Positions 1-12,737 of a DNA stretch of 64,000 nt are shown here, piece after piece. The translations under genes and the position numbers were made by a program. Within the stretch, counting starts at the first letter, position 1. Each line of letters starts with the position of its first letter. This DNA comes from Lamellibrachia columna (Eukaryota > Annelida > Polychaeta > Sabellida > Siboglinidae). The stretch is taken from positions 62,245,411 to 62,309,410 of the forward strand of contig OY759266.1 of NCBI GenBank assembly GCA_963662155.1, read 5' to 3'. The notes under the pieces are model-generated. The model was given only the letters and a program-made list of their open reading frames with translations, ran no database searches and was not told the DNA's origin.

Positions 1-2440
1 ATACAAGGTGAAGAGGTTGACATTGACACAAGGAAAAGAGGTGGACATCGATACAAGGTGAAGAGATGGACATTGACACAAGGAAAAGATGTGGACATCG
101 ATACAATGTGAAGATATGGACATTGACACAAGGAAAAGAGGTGGACATCGATACAAGGTGAAGAGATGGACATTGACACAAGGAAAAGAGGTGGACATCG
201 ATACAAAAGTGAAGAGATGGACATTGACACAAGGAAAAGAGGTGGACATCGATACAAGGTGAAGAGATGGACATTGACACAAGGAAAAGAGGTGGACATC
301 GATACAAGGTGAAGAGATGGACATTGACACAAGGAAAAGAGGTGGACATCGACACAAGGTGAAGAGATGGACATTGACACAAGGAAAAGATGTGGACATC
401 GATACAAGGTGAAGATATGGACATTGACACAAGGAAAAGAGGTGGACATCGATACAAGGTGAAGAGATGGACATTGACACAAGGAAAATATGTGGACATC
501 GATACAAGGTGAAGAGATGGACATTGACACAAGGAAAAGATGTGGACATCGATACAAGGTGAAGATATGGACATTGACACAAGGAAAAGAGGTGGACATC
601 GATACAAGGTGAAGAGATGGACATTGACACAAGGAAAAGAGGTGGACATCGATACAAAGTGAAGAGATGGACATTGACACAAGGAAAAGATGTGGACATC
701 GATACAATGTGAAGATATGGACATTGACACAAGGAAAAGAGGTGGACATCGATACAAGGTGAAGAGATGGACATTGACACAAGGAAAAGAGGTGGACATC
801 GATACAAAAGTGAAGAGATGGACATTGACACAAGGAAAAGAGGTGGACATCGATACAAGGTGAAGAGATGGACATTGACACAAGGAAAAGAGGTGGACAT
901 CGATACAAGGTGAAGAGATGGACATTGACACAAGGAAAAGAGGTGGACATCGACACAAGGTGAAGAGATGGACATTGACACAAGGAAAAGATGTGGACAT
1001 CGATACAAGGTGAAGATATGGACATTGACACAAGGAAAAGAGGTGGACATCGATACAAGGTGAAGAGATGGACATTGACACAAGGAAAATATGTGGACAT
1101 CGATACAAGGTGAAGAGATGGACATTGACACAAGGAAAAGAGGTGGACATCGATACAAGATGAAGAGATGGACATTGACACAAGGAAATGAGGTGGACAT
1201 CGATACAAGGTGAAGAGATGGACATTGACACAATGAAAAGATGTGGACATCGATACAAGGTGAAGATATAGACATTGACACAAGGAAAAGAGGTGGACAT
1301 CGATACAAGGTGAAGAGATGGACATTGACACAAGGAAAAGAGGGGGACATCGATACAAGGTGAAGAGATGGACAATGACGCAAGGAAAAGAGGTGGACAT
1401 CGATACAAGGTGAAGAGATGGACATTGACACAAGGAAATGAGGTGGACATCGATACAAGGTGAAGAGATGGACATTGACACAAGGAAAAGATGTGGACAT
1501 CGATACAAGGTGAAGATATGGACATTGACACAAGGAAAAGAGAGGGACATCGATACAAGGTGAAGAGATGGACATTGACACAAGGAAAAGAGGTGGACAT
1601 CGATACAAGGTGAAGAGATGGACATTGACACAAGGAAAAGAGGTGGACATCGATACAAGGTGAAGAGATGAACATTGACACAAAGAAAAGAGGTGGACAT
1701 AAATACAAGGTGAAGAGATGGACATTGACACAAGGAAAAGATGTGGACATCGATACAAGGTGAAGATATGGACATTGACACAAGGAAAAGAGGTGGACAT
1801 CGATAAAAGGTGAAGAGATGGACATTGACACAAGGAAAAGATGTGGACATCGATACAAGGTGAAGAGATGGACATTGACACAAGGAAAAGAGGTGGACAT
1901 CGATACAAGGTGAAGAGATGGACATTGACACAAGGAAATGAGGTGGACATCGATACAAGGTGAAGAGATGGACATTGACACAAGGAAAAGATGTGGACAT
2001 CGATACAAGGTGAAGATATGGACATTGACACAAGGAAAAGAGAGGGACATCGATACAAGGTGAAGAGATGGACATTGACACAAGGAAAAGAGGTGGACAT
2101 CGATACAAGGTGAAGAGATGGACATTGACACAAGGAAAAGAGGTGGACATCGATACAAGGTGAAGAGATGGACATTGACACAAGGAAAAGAGGTGGACAT
2201 CGATACAAGGTGAAGAGATGGACATTGACACAAGGAAAAGAGGTGGACATCGATACAAGGTGAAGAGATGGACATTTACACAAGGAAAAGAGGTGGACAT
2301 CGATACAAGGTGAAGAGATGGACATTGACACAAGGAAAAGAGGTGGACATCGATATAAATTGAACAAGTGGACATCGATACAAAGAGAAAGGTAGAAATC
2401 TTTACAGGGAGAAAAGGTGGACATCGATACAAGGTGAAGA
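1..2440. repeat. 50-bp minisatellite array, first block
   Basis: Tandem 50-bp unit made of two related 25-bp halves, one containing GGACATTGACACAAGG and the other GGACATCGATACAAGG; the halves match at about 20 of 25 positions, so the unit is a dimer. The array is already running at base 1 and decays after about 2350 into degenerate units ending at 2440. Variant units recur at fixed distances: a unit with one extra A at about 201 and 802, a GACACAAGG variant at 351 and 952, and an AAAATATG variant at 481 and 1082, giving a 601-bp higher-order repeat (12 units plus one base). AAATGAGG variants at about 1431 and 1931 and AGAGGGACAT at 1541 and 2041 give a 500-bp order. The minus strand lacks stops in all three frames, which explains long spurious ORFs. 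Confidence 0.97.
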
Positions 2441-3633
2441 GCTTGTTATCAAATGCATGTCAATGCAAAGGCCATTTTCCAGGATCACATTCACATTCAA
2501 ATACAAATGTTTATGCATTATATATGCATCATAATTATATTAGCAAAGCTACATGTTCTAATATCAGCATAATTCAATGTAATACAACTATATACACCAT
2601 GGTCTTACTTAAAAGTTGGATTTACAGGTCAGACAATGATTCTAAAATCTGCTGAGTATTCTGCTAACTACAGGGCACTTTTTCAAAGTCTGACAAAGAA
2701 CATGTTTTGCAACTGTATTTGCAATTCATACAATGTGAATGTTAATTTTATTAATGATGAATTTATTAATGAATTTGGGCATTTGCAATATAAAATGTTT
2801 GGGGGTTGCATTCAAATACATGCTCTCTGTTGAGTCTGGATTAAATTAGCTATTTAGCTATTCCACAAATAGAACAATTTTAATGTAAATATTTGTGGTA
2901 TGCAACCAAATGCACTGAAAATGTAACGACTGCATTTGAATGTGCATGGCTACTGCATACCATCCAAAATGTGCATTCAAATGCATTTGTATTTGTTACC
3001 AAGTCCGCTACCAAATTATATTTAATTGTAATATTACTGATTATCATTTTACTCAAATATTTTTTATATATTATCAGATCATGATGTGAGTGAAATTTCC
3101 AACATAAGTTTTCGCTATTGACTCTTGGAGTAAAAGATATGTTGGTTCTATTGCATTAATTATTTCTGATGGACAGGTGCTTATAAACTACTAGAGCTAG
3201 GATATGATGTAAAATATCTGATCCAAGCATAATTTACAGTAATCAAGAACACATCAAATAAAAATTTATTAATCGGGTATTCAGCTTAAGTGTAATCTTT
3301 GTTCAGCACATTTTGATTTTAAAATATTGTCAGTGTGTGTGCTCTGTAAATGTATGCCTGACATGAGATATAGATTTAGGTCAGTCTCCTATGACATAAC
3401 ACTTGTGACACACATGCAGTGAGACCACACTCTCAGTGCCCCAGTGGTTTCATAAAGCTTCTGATAATGAGGGTTATGTGAGGGTCACCAGTTAGTTTCC
3501 ACATCTGGATAATCTAGTACCAGGGTTGTAGTAGAAGCTTTACTGGTTATAGTAGGAAATACATGATAAAGAAGACCTCTGGATGATTTGATTTGTATCC
3601 TGTTCATTCCATGAGACAAAAGGTAAGAATGCT
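1821..3633. repeat. 1813-bp tandem duplication, copy 1
   Basis: This copy holds the distal part of the minisatellite (1821-2440) and 1.19 kb of AT-rich flank (2441-3633). Every landmark recurs 1813 bp downstream. Only a handful of substitutions were seen, for example near 2394, 2423 and 2685. The break lies inside a minisatellite unit on the left and at AATGCTG on the right, with at most a couple of bases of shared sequence at the join. Confidence 0.93.
2441..3633. other. AT-rich low-copy spacer, no gene seen
   Basis: AT-rich DNA following the minisatellite, repeated at 4254-5446. It contains repeated short words such as GCATTTG/CAAATGCA but no tandem array. The ORFs here (63-95 codons) have no recognisable domain, overlap one another, and are simply copied with the duplication. 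The part from about 2787 on is also found inverted near 31000-31654. Confidence 0.6.
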
Positions 3634-4253
3634 GACATTGACACAAGGAAAAGATGTGGACATCGATACAAGGTGAAGAGATGGACATTGACACAAGGAA
3701 AAGAGGTGGACATCGATACAAGGTGAAGAGATGGACATTGACACAAGGAAATGAGGTGGACATCGATACAAGGTGAAGAGATGGACATTGACACAAGGAA
3801 AAGATGTGGACATCGATACAAGGTGAAGATATGGACATTGACACAAGGAAAAGAGAGGGACATCGATACAAGGTGAAGAGATGGACATTGACACAAGGAA
3901 AAGAGGTGGACATCGATACAAGGTGAAGAGATGGACATTGACACAAGGAAAAGAGGTGGACATCGATACAAGGTGAAGAGATGGACATTGACACAAGGAA
4001 AAGAGGTGGACATCGATACAAGGTGAAGAGATGGACATTGACACAAGGAAAAGAGGTGGACATCGATACAAGGTGAAGAGATGGACATTTACACAAGGAA
4101 AAGAGGTGGACATCGATACAAGGTGAAGAGATGGACATTGACACAAGGAAAAGAGGTGGACATCGATATAAATTGAACAAGTGGACATCGATACAAAGAG
4201 AAAGGTGGAAATCTTTACAGGGAGAAAAGGTGGATATCGATACAAGGTGAAGA
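3634..4253. repeat. 50-bp minisatellite array, second block
   Basis: About 12 units of the 50-bp minisatellite, matching 1821-2440 unit for unit because it lies in the tandem duplication. The three minus-strand frames are all open through the array and its left flank, giving overlapping ORFs of about 180-230 codons. They share one stop-free repeat read in different phases and are not evidence of a gene. Confidence 0.95.
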
Positions 4254-5446
4254 GCTTGTTATCAAATGCATGTCAATGCAAAGGCCATTTTCCAGGATCA
4301 CATTCACATTCAAATACAAATGTTTATGCATTATATATGCATCATAATTATATTAGCAAAGCTACATGTTCTAATATCAGCATAATTCAATGTAATACAA
4401 CTATATACACCATGGTCTTACTTAAAAGTTGGATTTACAGGTCAGACAATGATTCTAAAATCTGCTGAGTATTCTGCTAACTACAGGGCACTTTTTCAAA
4501 TTCTGACAAAGAACATGTTTTGCAACTGTATTTGCAATTCATACAATGTGAATGTTAATTTTATTAATGATGAATTTATTAATGAATTTGGGCATTTGCA
4601 ATATAAAATGTTTGGGGGTTGCATTCAAATACATGCTCTCTGTTGAGTCTGGATTAAATTAGCTATTTAGCTATTCCACAAATAGAACAATTTTAATGTA
4701 AATATTTGTGGTATGCAACCAAATGCACTGAAAATGTAACGACTGCATTTGAATGTGCATGGCTACTGCATACCATCCAAAATGTGCATTCAAATGCATT
4801 TGTATTTGTTACCAAGTCCGCTACCAAATTATATTTAATTGTAATATTACTGATTATCATTTTACTCAAATATTTTTTATATATTATCAGATCATGATGT
4901 GAGTGAAATTTCCAACATAAGTTTTCGCTATTGACTCTTGGAGTAAAAGATATGTTGGTTCTATTGCATTAATTATTTCTGATGGACAGGTGCTTATAAA
5001 CTACTAGAGCTAGGATATGATGTAAAATATCTGATCCAAGCATAATTTACAGTAATCAAGAACACATCAAATAAAAATTTATTAATCGGGTATTCAGCTT
5101 AAGTGTAATCTTTGTTCAGCACATTTTGATTTTAAAATATTGTCAGTGTGTGTGCTCTGTAAATGTATGCCTGACATGAGATATAGATTTAGGTCAGTCT
5201 CCTATGACATAACACTTGTGACACACATGCAGTGAGACCACACTCTCAGTGCCCCAGTGGTTTCATAAAGCTTCTGATAATGAGGGTTATGTGAGGGTCA
5301 CCAGTTAGTTTCCACATCTGGATAATCTAGTACCAGGGTTGTAGTAGAAGCTTTACTGGTTATAGTAGGAAATACATGATAAAGAAGACCTCTGGATGAT
5401 TTGATTTGTATCCTGTTCATTCCATGAGACAAAAGGTAAGAATGCT
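3634..5446. repeat. 1813-bp tandem duplication, copy 2
   Basis: Second copy of the preceding segment. It starts abruptly inside a minisatellite unit at 3634, directly after the non-repeat sequence AAGAATGCTG, and ends at the matching AATGCTG near 5446, after which the sequence becomes unique (TCCAGGCATATTC). The near-identity suggests a recent event, but an assembly duplication (unmerged haplotypes) would look the same. Confidence 0.93.
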
Positions 5447-5890
5447 GTCCAGGCATATTCTTTTATAGCAGTTTGACATGTGGCCCGGCCATGCAATAAA
5501 CACAGTGAGTACATTTTGTGTGCAGCAGCTGGGCTGTTTGAAAAATGGAAGTTTGCATTTGTTATTATATTCAGTACTTTCAACTTGTCAACTTGATCAT
5601 AAATAGAAATGAAAATACCCATTAACATGTCATCATTCTGACTGTTTTAACTTTAAAGAAAGCTAATTTGTAATGAAGTAAATCTATGGATGAAATCCTT
5701 CACTTTTACATACTAGGAAGTTAATTAATTGTATCTTCTGGCAATGTGTTTTTCCTTCTTTGATGTGTGCAGAATTACATGGACATCTAAATCATGTCAT
5801 TACTAGTATGTCTTTGAAATTGTACACAATTCAAATACTTTTCAAATTTCAACTAATTGTTCTATGGCAATTTAGTTTTGCATTTGCTTA
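5447..5890. other. Low-copy spacer in left arm
   Basis: AT-rich sequence with no recognisable gene. Positions from about 5640 to 5890 reappear inverted at about 30835-31090, part of the large inverted repeat. A stretch of roughly 320 bp (about 5310-5630) has no counterpart in the right arm, so one arm has gained or lost it. Confidence 0.55.
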
Positions 5891-6592
<702 letters not shown>

Positions 6593-7760
6593 TTCGGTGT
6601 TTAAATCTTATAAATTAAGTTATTAACACACAACATTTTTGTGACATAGAGCAGCAAGTGCAATCAAATCACCCTTGAATAACTGCCCTTAAGAAACAAT
6701 GAGGCAGGTCTTATGACAGAATTATGTGACCAGTTGTCGTAATCAATTGACATTTTAAGAATTAAGTAATACTTTGATTTTTTTTATTTGGCAATGCTCA
6801 AAGTTCCGGCATGCGACCTTTTCCAGTTTTTGTGTCAATAAGGTATAGCCGTTGCTATTTGTTGTTGTGCAGTAATTTGTAATAGTTTCATAAATATGTC
6901 ACTCGCCAATTAGGGAGAAAAGATAATTAGACAGAACAGTGATATTTCAGCTGCAGGATCGTGCACAGTGCAAATATGGTGATCATAAGACTTGTCCAAC
7001 GATCTCATTCTGAAAGTTGAAATTCGTAATAGATAACGTATAGTAACTACATTCCTATTGAACTAAGAAGTCATTACAAGTATCCCAGAAAGTATACAGT
7101 AGCAATTTGGAACTTGTCCTATAAAATAACAATTTGAAATACAGACTGCTAAAATTACTCTCAGAAATAAAAATAAAATAAAAAAATTAATGTTTCCACA
7201 CACTGTACATACATTTTCCTTCTCATTATCATATTTTTTGTGATGCACATCTGTACGAATATATCTAGACATTCAGCAAATTTAAGCTCAGTAGTTAGAG
7301 GCACCTGAAAATATAACAAGTGGGTTTACCCCTTAGCTTAGTTTTTTTTGCAAAGTTGCTCAGATATAACCATTTGCTAATTGGTTAAAATGTTAGGACA
7401 TTCTGAGACATCACGTTTTTTAATTTCCTGAAAATTGGTTGATTTAACAAGGAATGAACTTACTGGGTATGAGAGCTGCAGACTGATTGCATGGCTGTCG
7501 CAATAACACGTGATGCTATTGGTCACACACTTACTCCCTTTTCTCATAATAAAACACTATTCCATTGTTACTTGCTCCTTTATCCTCATCTGTAGAAAAT
7601 CTGCCATCTAAAATGTTTTATTATGTTAAAATATGTTTTTTGGTCCCATCATTGAGATAGTTCCATCATTGTGATGGCAAAAATATCATTTGCTCCCTTT
7701 TGTCATTTCACGATAGTATGTTCCTTGATAATTTATACTCTTCATCGCAATTTGCATTTT
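6593..7760. other. Left-arm low-copy DNA, no gene supported
   Basis: AT-rich sequence, mostly repeated inverted at about 26430-27412. A 69-codon minus-strand ORF at 7063-7272 has its first ~29 residues conserved in the right arm, but the right copy then hits a stop after a small indel, so shared ancestry explains it better than coding constraint. No promoter or splice signals could be supported. Confidence 0.5.
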
Positions 7761-7769
7761 GTGGTATGA

Positions 7770-8275
7770 AAATTGTCTTATTTTCAGAAATGATTGCTGA
7801 CATGCAGTGATTAGTAGTTTTTCTTTTTATAAGAAAAATATTTAAATGAGAAAATGTTTCTTATTCCAAGAAAAAGTCTTTCAGAAGGTTTTTCTTGTTT
7901 TCAGAAAAATATCCAAAATGATTACAAGAAAAATATTCTTATTAAATTTAAGAAAACATTTCTTGATTTACAAATTTTCTCGTGTGGTTCCCTAGAAAAA
8001 AAAAAAAAAATTGTCTTGCTTTTTTCTTGATTTAAGAAAATGCTTTTCTTATTTCAGAAAAAAAAACATTTCTTAGATAAGAACAATTTTCTTGGATAAA
8101 TAAGAAAATATTTCTATAGCCTTCTCTTGAATTTAGAAACTATTTTCTTAAGCCAATAAAATGTTTTTTATAAAATTTTCTTAAATCACAAAAATTATTT
8201 TCTTATGTGGCTCCCTAGACAAATATTCTTGTTTTAAGTTTTTTTTAATTAAAACAAAATAATTTTTAGCAGTGT
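7770..8275. repeat. AAGAAAAT/ATTTTCTT-rich block ending in AGCAGTGTAG
   Basis: About 500 bp of short AAGAAAAT-type words alternating with their complements, so it could fold into many small hairpins. It includes a run of about 15 A near 7995. The block ends at TTTTTAGCAGTGTAG, after which the 29-bp satellite begins. Copies lie at about 12170-12680 (same strand) and 25915-26400 (inverted). The CACTGCTAAAAAT end (read on the minus strand) recalls termini of some small DNA transposons, but no matching inverted terminus was found at the other side. Confidence 0.75.
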
Positions 8276-10391
8276 AGCTATAAAATGTTGTGAGCTCCAT
8301 CTATCATGTGAAAATGTTGTGACCTCAAACTCTGATTGGTAAATACTGTTTGCTACTTCCCTTAAGAGTAAATGCTCTGTGTTCCATCTCTCATGAATAT
8401 ATGCTGTGTACTCCATCTCTCAACAATAAAATCTGCATTTTCTCTCTGCATAAGCAGAGAGAAAATGCTGTGACTTCCACCTCTGTTGTGAAAATGTTGT
8501 TAACTCCAACTCAAATGCTGTGGGCTCCATCTTTCATAAGGAAATGCCGCGTACTGCATCTCTTCAGAGTAAAAGCTACGTAATCCATCTCTCGTGAGTA
8601 TATACAGGGCACTCCATCTCTCAAGTATAAATGCTGTGTATTTCGAGTCAATGCTGTGGACTCCATATTTCGTAAGTGCTATTGACTCCATCTCTCCTTA
8701 GTAAATGCTGTGGACTAGTCAAAAAGAAGAAGGGGAAACATAAATCGACGATCGGTATCTTTATGTAAATGTTGTGGACTCCATATTTTGTGAGTAAATG
8801 CTGTGGTTTCAATCTCTTCTGACGATAAAATGCCGTGAACTCTCAAGAGTAAATGTATACTCCATCTCCCATATCAAAATATTGTGAACTCGAAATCTTG
8901 CGAGAATATTCTATTTAAGTAAGAGTAAATACTGTGGACTCTATATATAAAGAGTAAATGCTGTGGACTCCATATATAGGGAGTCAATGCTGTGGAGTCC
9001 AAATCTCGTAAGTGCTGTGGAATAGTGATGGAGAAGAAGGGAAAACAAAAATAAATGACCGGTATCATTGCCAGCCTCATTTCAGATTACTGGCAAAAGG
9101 AGTGTGTAAATGCGACGGACACCATATGTTGTGAGTAAATGCTCTGCGTTCCATCTCCTATAAGTAAATGCTGTGGAGTTCACCTCTCATTAGTAAATGT
9201 TGTGAACTGCATCTCTAGTGAGTAAATAATGTGAAATCCATCTCTCATAAGTTAATGCCGTGTACTCCGTCTCTCATGAGTAAATGCCATGTACTCCTTC
9301 TCTCAAGAGTAAATGCTGTGTACTCCATCTCTCATGAGTAAATGTTGTGAACTGCATCTCTCATGACTAAATGCTGTGTATGGGCTATAGGGAAAATGAG
9401 GAGACCAACAATTGCATATCTCATTTGTAAATGCTGTGGACACCATATGTTTTCAGTAAATGCTGTCGGTCCCGTCTCTTCTGGGTAAATGCTGTGGACT
9501 TTTCCTCTCATGAGTAAATGCATTGGCCGCCATCTCTTCACTGTCAATGGTGTGGACGCCATGTGTAGTGATAAAACTCTGTGGACTCTGATGTGAAAAT
9601 ACTGTGAATTCCAACTCTCATTGGTAAATACTGTGTGCTCCTTCTCTGATGATAAATGCTGTATGCTCCATCTCTCAGTACTAAATGGACTCCATCTCTC
9701 AAAAATATATGTTATGGACCCCAGCTCTCATGTGAAAATGCTGTACACTCCATATGTTGTGAGTAAATGTTGTGGATTCCACCTCTCTTGAGTAATTGCT
9801 TTGGACTCCATCTCTTGTGAATGAATATTGTGGACGCCATCTATCGTGAGAAAATGCTGTGAAGAATAATGGGAAAAAACGGTATCTGTTCCTGCCTCAC
9901 CCCGGACTACAAGGAAAGGGACGAGAGCAACAATTCCATCTCTGATGTGTAAATAATGTGGACTACTTCTTTCGTGAGTAAATGTTGTGGACTCTATTTA
10001 TCGTGAGTAAATGCTGTGCACTCCATCTATTATGAAACTCTCATGGGTAAATACTGTGGACTCAATCTCTCATGAGTAAATGCAGTGTATTCCATCTATC
10101 TTGAGTAAATGCTATGTACTCCATCTGTCATGAGTAAATGTCGTTTACTCCATCTTTCACCAGTAAATGTTGTGTACTCCATCTCTCATGAGCAAATGCT
10201 CATGACTCAACATCATAACTATATGCTGTGGACCTGTCATGAAGAAGAATTGTTAAAACTGTAGTTATTCCAGCATCACTCCGGACAACAGAGAAAAGGA
10301 TTAACATAACAAATCCATATCTCATGAGTAAATGTTGTTTACACCATCTCTCGTGAATAAATACTATGAATTCCATCTCTCATGAGTAAAT

Positions 10392-10465
10392 GCATTTACT
10401 CATAAGTGGTGGAATCCACAGCTTTTTCTCACAAGATATGGAACTCACAGAATATACTTCAGGCT
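10392..10465 (-). repeat. Short inverted run of 29-bp satellite
   Basis: Orientation flips from GTAAATGC to GCATTTAC-like words and back. The content (CTTTTTCTCACAAGA, then GGAACTCACAGAATATAC, then AGGCTGTGGGTTCC) matches the inner part of the longer inverted run at 15527-15737, so both derive from one rearranged ancestral unit. Confidence 0.75.
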
Positions 10466-11247
10466 GTGGGTTCCATCCTTAGAATTTTTTAGTAAATGCT
10501 GTGTACGGGCTACAGGGAAAAGGGTGAGAGCATCAATTGCAACTCTCATTTGTAAATGCTGCGGATTTCATATGTTTTCAGTAAATGCTGAGTAAATGAG
10601 TTATTGGTCTGGATGCCATCTCTTCAAATCAATCTCGTGGACTCCATGTGTAGTGATAATATGTTGTGGACTCCATCTCTCATGTGAAAATGTTGTGAAT
10701 TCCAACTCTTATTGGTAAATACTGTTTGCTCCTTCCCACATGATTAAATGCTGTGTGCTCCGTCTCTCAAGAGTAAATGGTGTGGACTCTTTCTTTCATA
10801 AGTAAATAATGTGTACTCCATATCTCGTCAATAAAAGCTGCGGAACCAATCTCGAAAGTCAAAGCTTTGGACTGCATCAGTCATGAGAAAATGCTGTGGT
10901 ACGCCATCTCTCATGAATATATGCAGTGGATTCCATCTCTCATGGGTAAATGCTGTGGCCTCCAATTCTCGTGAATAAATGCTATGTACCCCACCTCTCT
11001 TGTGAAAATGTTGCTAACTCCAACTCTAATGGGTAAATGTTGTGGGCTACATCTCTCATAAGGAATTCTCACGTACTCCATCTCTCAAGAGTAAATGCTA
11101 CGAAATCCATCTCTCATGAGTACATACATCTCTTAAGAGTAAATGCTGTGTATTCCATATCTTGGGAGTCAATGCTGTGGACTCCATATCTCGTAAATGC
11201 TGTGGACTCCTCATCACCTTTCTAAATGTTGTGAGTATATGTGTATA

Positions 11248-11765
11248 TGTATTAACAAGATTTAACAAAATTGCCACCCCAAACAGCAAGTTCCAGATGG
11301 TAAGTGGACAAGGAAGCCATTGACTTATCGAGAGTCGAACACTATTCTCATCTATGTGTAGCCCGCCCTTATCAAATATCTGTCAATTCTATTTTTAAAC
11401 ATATTCGCACTTCTAGCATTAACACAATTATTTGGCAGTTTGTTCCATTCATTTATCACCCTCTGTGAGAAAGAGTACTTTCTCATGTCCAACCTATACT
11501 GCTCCTTAACTAATGCTGCTTTGTGTCCTCTGGTTCTACTGCCTTCTTTAAGTTTGAAGAACATACATATATTCCTGTCAACATTCTCATAACCATTCAC
11601 TATTTTAAACACTTATATTTCGTCTCCTCTTAGTCTCCTGGTCTCTAGTGTTGTCAAACCACATTGTAATAAACGACTTTCGTAACTAAGGTATCTCAAT
11701 TCTGGAATCATTTTAGTTGCTCTTCGTTGTATTCTTTCTAGCTTGTCTATGTCCTTTTTATGGGA
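11248..11765 (-). mobile_element. 5'-truncated CR1/jockey-like LINE end, copy 1
   Basis: Minus-strand fragment holding the C-terminal part of a reverse-transcriptase ORF and a short 3' UTR. The 3' end (low coordinate) shows TTAAATCTTGTTA-type tail words on the minus strand. The 5' truncation is at about 11760. The right flank resumes inside the satellite's non-repeat island (GGGAAACAAAAATCAACC), while the left flank stops just before that island, so the element landed in an island and about 20 bp appears to be missing. 5' truncation is usual for target-primed LINE insertion. Confidence 0.85.
11352..11612 (-). pseudogene. LINE reverse-transcriptase C-terminal fragment
   Basis: An 86-codon open stretch with the family signature EGSRTRGHKAALVKEQ followed by RLDMRKYSFSQRVINEWN and a C-terminal FKNRIDRYL. 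This tail is typical of CR1/jockey-clade reverse transcriptases downstream of the catalytic domain. Homology continues at 11613-11760 in another phase (loss of frame), and no catalytic motif is present. It clearly resembles the fragment at 12837-13371 but is diverged, so the two are separate insertions of related elements. Confidence 0.85.
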
Positions 11766-12003
11766 AACAAAAATCAACCACTGGTATATGTGCTAGCCTC
11801 ACCCTGGACTACAAGGAAAAAGACGACAGCAACAATTCCATCCCTGATATGTAAATGCTTTGGACTCGTGAGTATATGCTGTTGACCCCATTTCTCATGA
11901 GGAAATGCTGTGGACTCCAACACTCATGTGAAGGTGTTATGTACTGCAACACTTATGGGTAAATACTTCATCTGTCTTGAGAATATATTGTGGACTCCAT
12001 GTT

Positions 12004-12680
12004 AAAATATGGCTTTTGGTCCCATCATTGTGATAGTTCCATCATTGTGATGGCAAAAATACCACTAGCTCCCTTTTGTAATTTTACGATAGTATGTTCC
12101 TTGATAATTGATACCCTTCATTGAAATTTGCATTTTGTGGTAAGAAAATTGTCGTATTTTCAGAAATGATTGTTGACATGCAGTGATCAGTTTTTTTTTC
12201 TTTTTATAAGAAAAATATTTAAATGAGAAAATGTTTCTTATTCCAAGAAAAAGTCTTTCAGAAGGTTTTTCTTTTTTTCAGAAAAATATTCTTACTAACG
12301 TGAAAAATCCAAAATGACTACAAGAAAAATATTCTTATTACATTTAAGAAAAAAGTTCTTGATTTACAAATTTTCTTCTGTGGTTCCCTAGAAAATAATT
12401 TAAGTAAAATTTTCTTGCTTTTTTACTTGCTTGAAGAAAATGCTTTTCTTATTTCAGAAAAAACATTTCTTAGAAAAGAAATTTTTTCTTGGATAAATAA
12501 GAATATATCTCTATAGCTATCTCTTGAATTTAGAAACTATTTTCTTTAGCCAATAAATTTTTTTAATGAAATGTTTCTTAAATCACGAAAATATTTTTCT
12601 TACGTCGCTCCCTAGAAAAATGTTCTTGTTTTAAGTTTTTTTTTATTAAAACAAGAAAATTATTTTTAGCAGTGTAGTTA
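12004..12680 (+). repeat. Third copy of the arm inner end
   Basis: This segment matches left-arm 7630-8283 in the same orientation: GGTCCCATCATTGTGATAG, ACGATAGTATGTTCCTTG, the AAGAAAAT-rich block, and the end TTTTTAGCAGTGTAG followed by TTATAAAATGTTGTGG and satellite. It is embedded within satellite block 1, with satellite DNA on both sides, and is not accompanied by the rest of the arm. Confidence 0.9.
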
Positions 12681-12737
12681 TAAAATGTTGTGGACTCCAT
12701 CTCTCATGTGAAAATGTTGTGAACTCCAACTCTCATT

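Noticed and set aside
3485..4245. Minus-strand ORFs of 182-231 codons in the 50-bp minisatellite as a repetitive protein gene
   Set aside because: All three frames are open at once and no upstream coding or domain evidence exists; recorded as a low-interest observation only.
7063..7272. Small ORF beginning MSRYIRTDVHHKKYDNEKEN as a conserved gene
   Set aside because: The first part is kept in the right arm because the arm was duplicated; the right copy is cut short by an indel, and no other coding signal was seen.
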